Below are positions 10,311 through 21,434 of a stretch of 64,000 nt of DNA, in pieces. The notes under the pieces are model-generated. The model had not been told where the DNA came from. It worked only from the letters and a program-made list of their open reading frames with translations, and did no database searches. The position numbers and the translations under genes are program-made. This DNA is from Aphelenchoides besseyi (taxonomy: Eukaryota; Nematoda; Chromadorea; Rhabditida; Aphelenchoididae): contig JAMPIQ010000003.1 in the NCBI GenBank assembly GCA_024699855.1, positions 7,254,001 through 7,318,000 on the forward strand, in the 5' to 3' direction. Each line of letters starts with the position of its first letter. Within the stretch, counting starts at the first letter, position 1.

Positions 10311-13300
10311 GAAGTCAAAGACACCAAATGGCTGATCGTCAGCCAAATTAAGGGATTATTTGATAAATCATTTGCATGTTTTGCTGAACCGGCACGATAA
10401 TAAATCCTTTCAGTTTCACCAGAAACTGTTACTGTAAACAAGAGCTCTTTGACTATATGGTTTCTAAGCGTTGCACTTTGCTATTTGGTCTTTTTTAGTC
10501 GTCGACTTAATTGATTTCATGGCTGATTGCTCTAATTAAGAAGCCAGATGACTAAACACACGTCTTTTAAAAGTCATCTCAAAATCAAACGCGCAATTGG
10601 TTTTGATTCTTTTGCTAAAAAACGAAAATACGACTTAGTGACTTTTACTTTTTAAGACCAAATAGCTTGTTGCTTAATTGACACCATCTTGTCTTGTAGT
10701 GCAAACTAAACTGGTGGGTAATTAGGCGATGTTTTCAATTGGAATTGATGGGAGTTGTAAAGTACAAAGTTGCAAAACTACAAACAACAGTTGAGAGCGT
10801 ATTGTAGACTTAATTCTAGAATAGTGTTTAAGCATACTAGACGACGATTTTGAAAATGTTAAAACTTCCAAGTTCTCAAATTTGATTAGCCGTTTTTGTG
10901 ATTTGCTTGATTATAGACGTTACACTCGAGTGTCATGGAAGAACCATTGAGTGATAACCATGACGTTTTTACGCTTCGTGAATGATCAAGTATTGTCACA
11001 TTCTACGAGAAGTTTGGACCCTGGGTTAAAGTCATTCATAAAAACGAAGTCTACAAACGCAAAGCAACAGAACCGGAAACGACTTCGAAGCGGAAATCCC
11101 ATTGGTTTTCTTTGCACTTCAGTTGATGTTTGAACGGCGACGGCAAGTGAATTACGTAGAGTTTACAGTTGAAAAATGATCGACATTGACGAATTCCAAT
11201 CGCTGAATTTACGCTTCGAAAGTTTGATTCGAAAACACATCGTTGATTTCTGTCGTAAATGCTATGAGAAGAAATAGCTTACATGGTATGTTTTCACTAA
11301 TCACTAACAGTAAGTCCAAAGAGCTAAGCTCTTTTTGTATTTGTTTCGTCGTCATAACAGTGTTCGTCAAGAATACGCGGTCTACAATGAGCTAAAATAG
11401 CGGCATTGAGATCTGCATCTTATGACAAACTCAAATGACGTCCGCATTTGCAGGCCGTTCTACGATCTTCTTTGTTCCGCTTTCTGCTGCTCGGTCTCGT
11501 GTTTGTAATTTCGTTTGATGCTCTTAACAAATAGTTTTTACTCTGGGGAGTTGAAATTCAAAACTGCAAAATAGAACAAACTCAGCTTTTACGCTTAATC
11601 ATGACCACTTAGTTTGGGACAAGATGTTTTATTCTTGGTTGATTCTCTCCGGTGGCCTCTCGCAATTTTGATGCAAAGATCATTAAACTGCACCGGAACA
11701 TAAGAGCGTGAAAATCCAATTTCTGTAGTGAACTTCCAGAAAACAGTCTCGGGAGAATGAAGTCATTCGAAGGGCAACATTGTGAACGATGTTACGGTTA
11801 GTCGAATTGTCGACACATCTTTAGGTTGTTCGCGCAACAAAGATCAATTGTGTATCATGTTGCCCGAGATGTTGTTGGTAACTTTGATTGATTGGCGATT
11901 CCTTGACGACGCAAAATGTGTGGGCAGAATACGTTGCTTCCTTGTTTCTGTCGTCAAATACATTGATTTCGTGTAGAAAGAAGGGATTTTATTTTGTTTA
12001 CAACAATTTTTAACAGGAAGTGATCTTTGAATTTGTGAACCCACGATTAATTGTGTTGACATGTTTCAATTTTGTTTGTTTGCAGGAGCGGAAACCATAA
12101 TCTTTAGAGTCTTGTGATGCTAGAACACTAAAAGGAGTTCCGAGTTACACAGTTGAGTAGACAGATTTGCCTGTTAGAAACCTGTTTATAGAAGTTTCTG
12201 GAGAATCCATAGGCTTGAATATTAAAGAACTTAAATGAACAGGAAGCGTCTTTATTGTTTATTACCTCTATTGACCATTTACATTGTCCAATTTCTTTGT
12301 GTTTCTGGATTGATCGAAGACCCGTAATTGCAAAGAAATTTGAATTCCGACAATAAATCCCAAATTATACGATCGTCGAGTTTTTGTTGGTCTTCGATTA
12401 CCGTTCCAGCGGTTGCGAGTTCTTTCTCCGCCCTTTATCGCCTCTGAAGTCTCGTGTTTCAAAAGTGGGCGGAGTCTCATTTTCACTGTTCGACTTCCGT
12501 GAATCCGATGAACCAAATGATGTTGTGAAAGGGGTCGAGAAGTTGTCGCAAATGTTTCGGTTTGTTGATGTTTACGTGTGCGCAGTTCTACGAACAAACT
12601 CGTTTGATGTGTGAAGACGCCAAGTTGATCGAACTTTTAAAAATCGAAAATCAACTGACTTCTATGTAAACGTGCGGGTTGTCTGCGTCGTCTTCCGCGT
12701 TTCTTCTCTATAAACCGAAATAGAAAGAGTAATGCGTTTTGGTTAAAGAACTTTTCATTGATGAACCAAACTCAGACATGTGCGAGTTGGTCTTATAAAT
12801 CTGTTGTTATTCGGTTTCTTCGAAACTACATTTGCGTCTTCAACTGCGTTTGATAGACGAGTAACTTTGATTTCTTACCGTGCAGTTACGTCACAGAGTT
12901 TCGAATAAGTGGAACCGGAAATCGAGCATAATATTTGAGCTTGTAGTGACTGTTCTTACTACGCAACTTCCGCGCTTTATTTGGGCTTCATTGTGTAGTT
13001 AAAGGTCGTGCGTGATACTGAGATTTTGGCCAATTTTCATATAATCCTACAATCTGCAACTAATCGAAATGCATGTTCTACCACGTAGATATTTGTATTC
13101 TGTTTCGTTCAAACCTGCTCGTTTTGTGAGCAATACTGAAATACAAGCAACGAATTCATTCGACATTCTATCCTTAATTACACTATTTAGTAATGATTGT
13201 TGACTCCACCTCTTGCAAGCATCAAAATCAACATCCAATCCAGGCGACATTTCTATGCGCAGTTTAAATCGGATTAAGCCAAAACCGAAAACGGGCGGTC

Positions 13301-13558
13301 CTAGAGCCTTGGACGTTTTTTTTTGCTAATGTTTAGCCACGCCCATTTTTTCGTTTGATTCACGTTCTTCGATAGTGAGTTTCGCACTCTTGATGTCGCA
13401 GAGTTCTGAAGTTGTGGCTCTGTATAGAGATCGTGATTTAACTGACGTTGGCCTTGAACATTTCCTTGCATCGTGCATCATCTTTTTGACATTGTAATCT
13501 ACAGTTAATTTTAGTTATCGCTCTACGTGCATTCTCTCTTGACTGCAAACTCTGCTTA
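10311..13558. other. Gene-poor interval, 10.3-13.6 kb
   Basis: Apart from the inverted-repeat element at 10480-10665 I find no supported gene. Overlapping open frames on both strands at 12268-12614 have no recognisable motif. The last few hundred bases before 13559 should contain the promoter and 5' UTR of the PAN-domain gene. Confidence 0.4.
10480..10665. mobile_element. Small inverted-repeat element (candidate MITE)
   Basis: GCTATTTGGTCTT at 10480 is matched by its exact reverse complement, AAGACCAAATAGC, ending at 10665. Weaker pairing continues inward. The 186-bp interior is non-coding and AT-rich. It lies about 170 bp from the truncated RTE copy. Target-site duplications are not evident, so the assignment as a transposon relic is tentative. 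Confidence 0.45.
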
Positions 13559-16500
13559 ATGGATTCAATCTCAAATCATCGACGACGTCTCTACATGCGT
13601 CGATCTTCATCAATGTCTTCGTCTTTGGATACGGTGATCGCTTCCACTTCAACGGACTTGCTTATGGAAACTGCAAACTCGTCGTTTATGCTGCCTGCTA
13701 AGTTGTCTTTCAATTCATCCTCCGATTCGTTGACTGCATGCGAATGTACCGACTACCAAATGACTTCCATGGAATCGAATTTACAACAGAAATCATATAC
13801 TGAGCTCAAAACCCCTACAGTCAAACAATTGATACGAAACGAATACACGAAATTACCATCTTTCTCATTATCTAGTCATCTTGTTGCATTCGTCTTTCTG
13901 CTCAGTTTTATTGCGATGACTGAAGCTCGAAGTGCCGGTAAGTTTTTTACTTGTAATTTACTATTCAAACGGGAATTCTCGTATACAAAAGCTACTAGTC
14001 GTTACTGTCTAAGTCGGGTTTGAATATCCAAAAGCGTTTCTGTCAATACAAACTTCTGAGATTTCTACGACGACCATTTAGTCGTTTACTAATCTCTGTA
14101 ACATATTATCCGCTTAAGAAATGGTCTAGATTACTCAAATGGTTGATTATTGACTTGAAATTGGATTAAAAGTGCTACTTCCTTCTTAAGCAAAAGTAGT
14201 TCCTTGTTTTTGCGCAATATCGTTCTTTGTTCTTTAGTTTTTTCCCATTCATTTCGCTTATCTTTTCTACGGTCTCTTTCCCATCGATTTAAGATGCTCG
14301 AATTTTGGTCCTAATATAATCTCGAAGTTAGATGAGCAGTCGAGATTATGCTATTAAGAAATTGTCGTTCTAGTTTTTGTGACGCCAAAAACAACGAACA
14401 GGAAAACCGAAAAGCACAGAAACCGTTTAGTATGTCGCTAACTGCACGATTACAAAGAGAATTGCTTTCGGACTATTTTCGGAATACGTTTAAGGTTTGT
14501 ATCAACCAGGAAATAAACTTGAGAGGTTACGTAAAGGAACCGTTTCGTCACATATCAGCGTCGAAACGATTGAGAGCTTTCGCTTTTCGCACTTCACGTT
14601 GGGCAACGTCACAAAAGTACGTAGTTGTTTCACGCTGACATTTCGCGTGCAACAATTAAAGTGCGGTGTACAGTCGGTTGTAGTCCACAAATTTGACGAG
14701 TTTTGCGGGGGATGTGGACCGTGAGTCCAAAGTGGCAACATTGCTTATCCCGATATGGTATATGAGGACAGCGCGTCGCAAAAGAACATCGCGGATTGCG
14801 AGCGGATAATCCGAAGCAAATACGAACACGGAAATACGCAATTTCTACTATGCAACTCAAGCGGCATAAAGAACGCGCCTTAATGAGCGTTTTATCTGTG
14901 GATTTTCGCTCTAAAAGGTCGTCTATGACTTCTGGAATCCGCATATTGCGAATGCCACGGCTTGTATGCGATTAACCGCGAAAAAACGAATGTCGTCGTA
15001 GAAATCGACGCGGAACTCATTGTCCTATAAAGTAGATCGTAAATCTCATACTTCCGTGTTTATAACTGCACGAACTAAGCTGTTCTCGGACAACTACTGT
15101 ACTTTGCTGCAACATCGTGACTGAAGTTCATTTAGCTATTCGTAAGAAATAAATGAACACAAATCACCTGCTGAGATGCAATGTTCAACCACCGGCATTT
15201 CGTAAGCCAACTCATGAATTTGATTGCATGATGTTATATCCATTAAATCGAGAATCAACTTGGAAATGTCGAATTCACATTGATAGTGTCGCTTATATCA
15301 TAGTTTCGTCTGCAATAAAGTTCATCATTTTAATTGGAATTGTACGTTAATAGGATTTATTGATCCGCTTTGCACTCTTTAATGCAACTCCCAAAATCAC
15401 TTGCTGCGAAAGCTAAAAATTCTCGACCATTCTATTAATCTCGTTGTTGACTTGGTTACTAAAACCATCTACTGCCTTTCGTTTTCTTCTTCATTAATCG
15501 TCGACTCATAGTCCGTTCCAACACACCATCGCTGACGCATTCCCATATTCTCGACTTTGACCGAAGTTCGTTAGTATCTTTTTAAACCGACCACCGGTTG
15601 TTGTTGCCTTCACTCCTTCACTTTGGTTGAATTCACAACACAAACAGATTCACGCTATCTTGACTATACAGTTCTGAACTTATACACACTACTGATGTCT
15701 ACTGTTCGACATTCACTTTGCTTTGCAACGGCAATCGTTTTCGTCGTTGTGATTAGACCTACAGTCATGACAACCCTGACTTCTACTCATGTGCCGTTGC
15801 TTCAGATTTTGCTTTTCTTTTCCGATCACGATCATAGTCGCGGTAAACTTGTTTCTTAGGAAAAAGTGGTCGATTAAAATTTGGATGGCAAAACAACGGT
15901 TTGTTGAGGCTAGTGGTTTCATCGATGCTTATACGTAGTTAACGGAAGAAAAGAGAATATGTTTCTTAAGTTTTGTCAAACATCACCGCATTCCCGCGCT
16001 CAACAATTTCTTCCGAAATAAGCGAATGCACATGGGAATTGGATTCTGTTTGTTTATGAACAAATTAAGAAACTTCAATGTACCAACGGCGACTACGATG
16101 TAATCGTAAAAAAACGACATCACGTTCCAAATTCACTTGTTTTTCGAAGTCAACGGCCACTGGTCAGTGCGGAAATTTCTTTTGGATTCTCACGCACACC
16201 ATTTTGTGACCTCGTACTTTGTGGACACCGAAGGTGCTTCCCTATCAACTCGTACAACGAGAGCAATAAGTGACAAGCACGCCAATTTGATTTACGGCTT
16301 GATGACGGGAAGAAATGAATTGATTAGCGTTGAAGAACGACTTCCGGGTTCCCGACTAATGAATCAAAAATAAAAATGGATTGTAGAAACGTCTAATTAA
16401 TTGGATTTCAGTTACGGCCAAATGTTACAGCTTCGGACCTGGCACAACGATTTCTGGTGCTGATTATCGTCGAGACTACGGACTCACACATAACGACTGC

Positions 16501-17930
16501 GCCGAAAATTGCAGATCGGATGTTTGTTGCATGGGCTTCGAGTGGTTGGATGGCCGATGCACGTTGAAGAGTCGATCATTGAACGGAACCATCAGTCCAC
16601 TTCCGGAAGCTCACTTTGGATTATGCATCGATTACGGTAAGTGCAATTCGAATGTTGAAGAATCAAAACTTGTTCACTTGCTCAATTTGTTTTTTGGTTC
16701 ACATCGTGAGTATCGACCGCTAGAACGCGTAGAGAACATTTTCTGCAAAAACAATCGCATTCTATTTACGCTCTACGGTATTCGATTTGCGTCACAAAGG
16801 TGGTCGTTTAATCGTCGGTCCAGAATTTGAAAACAAATTTCGAGAATAATGCGATGGTAATTGAGATGGCGGATTTAGTCAATGCTGTTTATGTTCGAGT
16901 TCATTAGGATTGTTTGCGTAAAACGTTCACAATCGACAATCAAACTGCGAGGTAGTCGGTCAAATTTGTCTAAACAGTTTGAAGACTGTTAAAACTGCAT
17001 TTTCAATCGCCTACATTCGGAAGTTATCATTCGATTAGAATAACAAGTCTCAATAAGGAAATGGACCTTAACCGGTGCAATTAAACTTTTCGTACAGTAA
17101 GAACGGGACGCATAAACTTTGGTCTTTTTGCTAATTAAAGGTTTGTAAGTCGGAGGGTGGCAATTGCGGTGCCTACTTTCGGTTAGAAACCCAGATGCTA
17201 TTAGACAATGAAATTTAAGCAGCAAAGTTCTCGTCTTATTCTTAAGACAGAAATCTGTTTTCACAAATAAACGACCAATCTGTCTGTTGGCTGAACCTGC
17301 GGTCAACTCTGCTACGAATGCAATGGTAGTTGTCTAGAAACTTCCGCTACCGTGCGAACTACTTTCGAAACTGCCAACGACTAGTCTCGAGATGACATTG
17401 TCATTGACGAACTAAAAATATTCAAGAGTACAGAGTTAGGCGTAAATCAGAGTACAGAATCGTGGGCAGAAACGTAAATTTTTTTGGTTAACACGCGCCT
17501 ATCAACGACAATTCGAAAAGACAACTTGTACCAAAAGTAGCGATCAACTTGGTTGCAATTCACGACCAAAATAACTCTGTAACAATAAACGGGTGTTGAC
17601 AAAATCGATTAAAAATCAAAATAAGAGCGAGGTCATTGACAAAAAGAAATACTCTGGACTATTTCCAATACTTACTTATGACGTCTATTTTCAGATGATG
17701 GTGATCGCGATCGTTTTTGGGACCACGAAATGGGCGGCAAAATCGTGAGCACAAAAGAAATGATCGATCGTGAAAGTTGTTTCAAATACTGTGGATATCA
17801 AGAAGAAGCACGCAGCTACTCGTGGAAGACGGCGGATGAAGAAGACTCCGAATCAGTGGGCGACTGCACTTGTATTGCCGTATTGCACAGCATCAAATTG
17901 AGCTTTGGATCGGCGTCCGGATTTCTCTAA
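13559..17930 (+). CDS. Membrane-anchored PAN/apple-domain protein
   Basis: Three exons join in frame (phase 1 at both joints): 13559-13937, 16412-16636 and 17695-17930, about 279 residues. Residues 1-100 are Ser/Thr-rich and polar. A hydrophobic stretch (LVAFVFLLSFIAM, near residues 107-122) then acts as a signal-anchor or a late signal peptide. Exon 2 encodes a cysteine-rich module (CYSFGPG, CAENC, CCMGFEW, CTLKS) with the cysteine spacing and W/F pattern of PAN/apple domains. Exon 3 adds a second, partial module (CFKYCGY, CTCIA). PAN domains bind proteins or sugars outside the cell. Introns of about 2.5 and 1.06 kb contrast with the ~40-nt introns elsewhere. A shorter start near the membrane segment is possible. 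Further exons cannot be ruled out but the TAA at 17928 ends the frame. Confidence 0.65.
13938..16411 (+). other. Long intron 1 of the PAN-domain gene
   Basis: It has a GTAAGT donor at 13938 and a TTTCAG acceptor ending at 16411. Open frames inside (for example 15623-15859 and 16137-16373) lack recognisable motifs. Long first introns often hold regulatory elements or nested RNAs, but I see nothing specific. Confidence 0.45.
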
Positions 17931-19925
17931 ACCACGTATTCGGTTGTCTTCCAATAAGTTTTCCCATCTCTCAGTTGTTTCGATCTCTTGAAAACAATGA
18001 AAATACTCAAACAGAAAATGTTTTTCATTTGACCACTCGTTTTCTAATTCGTATGGTTAGTTTCCGAACGTTCTATCTTCTCGTATCTCAACCTTCGGTT
18101 CTGTCCGCATATCCACGTATTTCTCAAATCCCTTCGACTATTTCCGACAAAGTTTGTGTAGTAAACGGTAACTTCACGTCTTTATCGTAGATCTGTGTAT
18201 CAATGTCGATTACGAAAATAAAATTGTCGTTCAAGTATCAGTTCCCATTTCAATTTGAACCCAATGAAGGGGATTTTGTCGAACTCGTTATCTACATTAA
18301 AAGTGCTAACACGTGTGGACGACGGATAAATTCATTTACCTCCAAAATTAGAAACAACATGTCAAGTGTCAAAAACAGTTGTCGTTACAGTAATTGAATG
18401 AAAATCAACAATTCTGAACAAATCTCCAAGTGATATCATCAATAACCGAGACCGTTCAATACGAAAATAATTCTTGAATCGCTAATTATTAATCAAACTT
18501 GTAGGATTTCGGGTGCTTCTAGAAAGCCGTGTATTTACAAATAGCGAGTTTTCGTTAGCAATCGAAGTGGAAATAAACAAGAGTTTCTTTCATGTTGTTT
18601 TCCATTTGAGGACTTCAATTAAGCGATTTGATTGATGAGCAATCTCAAGTCTAAGGCCAAAACATGTTCAATGAATAAGTGAAATGAGATGCCCGTCGAC
18701 ATTTTTAGATTTTGAACTTTTACGGTCGTCGATAACCTTGTAGTTGAAACAAAAGCAATCGACCATTCAGCTCGTCAACCGGAACGACAAATTGAATCAG
18801 CAAAATGGCGCCCACTCACGTCGAACGTGACTGACGAGTTATTTGTGGTTTCAAATTAAAAATTACAACATTTGTAAGTTTGTTTCTTAATCGTTGCAGT
18901 AGAATCTACAAACAACACACTAAGAACGGTTGTGGTACAAGCATTGAGACGGTTTGTTCGTGTATCGACTGTTCGAGTAAGCTGATAAATAATCGATGAA
19001 ATCGATTTACCCACTTGTTGTTCCTTTAAAAACTTCCGCTCCAACTCATTTTCAAGACTCTCTTGTGCGCAAGCAAGTCCCAAAAGCTGTGTCTTGAACG
19101 CATAACGAATGTCGTGAGATTGAACGTACACTACGGTAATTCAACGACGTAAACGAAAGTACACGATTGCACTCATTCGAGAAATTTCTTGGGGTGTCAA
19201 TGCGAAATTCAATAGAACCGAGTTTACTCTCTTATCTTCACACCCTCACAATTCAATTGCCATTAATTTGCTGTTGGAATTACGCGGAACTCTGTCAACA
19301 AGCAAGAGAACCTTCTCGACCTGGGAATCATTTAATTGACCATTTATTGGTGGGTCCGAGGATCTAAGCGAACTATAAACATCCGTTTGGATTCGTAATT
19401 GTGGGTTGTGAAAACGGAGAACTTTGATTGCATCAGACACTTAAGAATTGAGGGTGGAAAGATCGGGAACTTTAAATTCCGGGTTGAACGTCATGCGTCG
19501 TATTGAATTCATGATTCAACGTCGAAGATCTCTGGCCACTTGCACTCACTGAATGAAGAATTCTAAACGGCAAATTGGAACAGTCCACGGATTTTAGTTC
19601 CGCTCGTCATTAGTCTCATTTTTATTGCAATTTCTTAATCGAGAACAGAGTGATGATTTTCAGACATCAACTCGGGAGACAAATAAGGAAATTGACGAAT
19701 ATGAAGAACGAATACTGCGAACACGTCAAACGAATCCAATGGCACTTTCCTGCGCACCCGTGAACAAAAAACTACGGTATTTAAAAGAGATTAACATCGA
19801 AGAAATGGATATGAAGAGGTAGAAGGAACGTTAACTTGCTTAACATAAACGACTAGAAACAACAGATGAGTTTGTTTGTACTCACGATCAATAAAGCGAT
19901 TAAAAGTTTGCTGTTAATCAAAATG
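17931..19925. other. Intergenic with weak exon candidates
   Basis: Two open frames deserve mention. One is 18856-19131 on the minus strand. The other is a possible terminal exon on the plus strand, after a TTTTCAG near 19664, coding about 52 residues to a TAG at 19822. Neither belongs to a family I recognise. The rest shows no gene. Confidence 0.3.
18856..19131 (-). CDS. Hypothetical ORF, 91 codons
   Basis: An uninterrupted frame from ATG to TAA on the minus strand. The product begins with a short polar region, has a charged helical middle (ESLENELERKFLKEQQ) and a hydrophobic patch (TTVLSVLFV). Codon choice looks like that of nearby true exons. There is no recognisable domain and no splice partner was found, so it may be a real small gene or chance. 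Confidence 0.25.
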   Translation of the reverse strand: MYVQSHDIRYAFKTQLLGLACAQESLENELERKFLKEQQVGKSISSIIYQLTRTVDTRTNRLNACTTTVLSVLFVDSTATIKKQTYKCCNF

Positions 19926-20745
19926 TCAATTTGATTTCGTTGTTCCCTTCGTTACATCTTTGTTTGTCATGGACGGTTGAACGCGTTCCCGAATTGAGCG
20001 AATTAAGTGAATCGTTTGAAAGATGAGCAGGTTTGAAGCCACAAACACTTGGCTGGCGTCGTGATCTCGAAAATACTCCTTGAGTGTGTTGGAGAAGCGT
20101 TTGGAGTAGTGGACAAATTCTCGTTTCCGTTTCTCAATCACTAAACTTACGGATATTCTGAATTGCAATCAAACGCTTACCGGGATGGATGGTTGGTGGA
20201 ACGTTCTTGACGATTTCATTGGCCACGTCCAAAAGGTCGCGAATTGATGCGGCAATTTCTTTGATTGTTTCGAGAAACGGTCGTCGATCGGCCATTTCAT
20301 TCGGAATTCGCGCCAACACTCGTCGAAGATGAATGGCACGTTCGGAAATCGTCGCGTATTTCGTAATATGAGCGAGTTCCGGTAACTCCAAATCGTCTGT
20401 TGGTGCATTGGCTTGCATTCGCAAATACGATTCCTAGAGATTACGATGGTTGAAGTTTGCGAATCCAATTTCGTACCTGAATGTTAATGTTCAGCTGCGA
20501 CTCCTTCAGAAGCAGTTTTGTTAAGTCAAACAAAAAGGACGGCGAGTCTTTGTCGGCTTGATAGAACGCTTGTTGCACGGCCTGAACTCTGAATACAGCT
20601 ATGCTCCAGTAAAAGAACCTACGTCTATAGCTTCCACTGCTTCTGGATCTTCGGATCGAGCGGATTTGATCTTCTCAAGTGCCGGTCGAAATAAACAATG
20701 GTAAGTGACCGGAGCCAGATACCCGACTCCCTCTTCAGCGTCCAT
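19926..20745 (-). CDS. pdcd10: Programmed cell death 10 / CCM3
   Basis: Four exons on the minus strand: 20745-20623, 20581-20477, 20433-20181 and 20140-19926, separated by introns of 40-43 nt with matching phases, giving 231 residues. PDCD10 is the adaptor of GCKIII kinases and of the STRIPAK complex, with roles at the Golgi, in cell polarity and in tube integrity. The N-terminal part (AEEGVGYLAPVTYHCLF) corresponds to the dimerisation helices. The focal-adhesion-targeting-like four-helix bundle follows: RVLARIPNEMADR, FLETIKEIAASIRDLLD, FVHYSKRFSNTLKEYF and VFVASNLLIFQT all align with the human protein as I remember it. I chose the ATG at 20745 because frames upstream do not splice in. A TTTTCAG lies just 5' of it, a possible leader or trans-splice acceptor. 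It is transcribed away from dymeclin. Confidence 0.9.
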
Positions 20746-21434
20746 TTGAACCTGAAAATACGATTAGAAACACTAAATTCGTTGAAAAGATCCCGCTTGA
20801 CCGCGTACACGTGAATTGCTCGACCATGAAATCAAACAAAAGATCCAGCGAATTGCACAAATCGAACGCAACCACAGCGATTAGCTCTGCCGCTCTTTTC
20901 GTTCACAAAATCCGACCGTTCGACAATCGACGAAGAACCGGTGGATTGTCATCGAATTTGCTTCATCACTCCTGTCCACTTATCGTCGCGCGAGTCTCGT
21001 AACACAAACAACAAGGAAAGAAAAATGCGCGTACACGACAAAAGAGATTACTGAGTATTGAAGACGTCAAAATTAGCTGTACAATTAGTGAAACAATGTA
21101 AATTCAAAAGCGAAACGTGATTCTTTCTGTTGAATCGTGATGCAAAATTTGCTGCCACATCTAATCAACTTGTTCGCTACGATGATTCAGATATCAAATT
21201 TCGTCCCCCCCACACACCCATTTCTTCCGCAAGTTTCACGACCATACGACTCGATAAACAAGTGATAAAAATCTGCGAGTTATTGGAACAACGCACTCGA
21301 ATGAATCTCTGCAGTTCGCCACAACTGCGGCGCAGTTCATTGCCGTTGGAATTGCAACTCGTGTGTATTTTACTGCAACGAAGAACGTTGCGACTCCAAC
21401 ACTACGTGGCTACTGGTCACAACCTAATACGGAA
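20746..21434. promoter_or_regulatory. Shared divergent promoter region, PDCD10 / dymeclin
   Basis: The 689 bp between the two start codons must carry the 5' UTRs and promoters of both genes. It contains a run of C residues (CCCCCCAC around 21207) and no convincing exon, apart from open frames that are likely chance. No specific binding motif is claimed. Confidence 0.5.

Noticed and set aside
12268..12614. Overlapping ORFs on both strands
   Set aside because: There is no recognisable motif, no splice partner and no hydrophobic or repeat signature; probably chance in gene-poor DNA.
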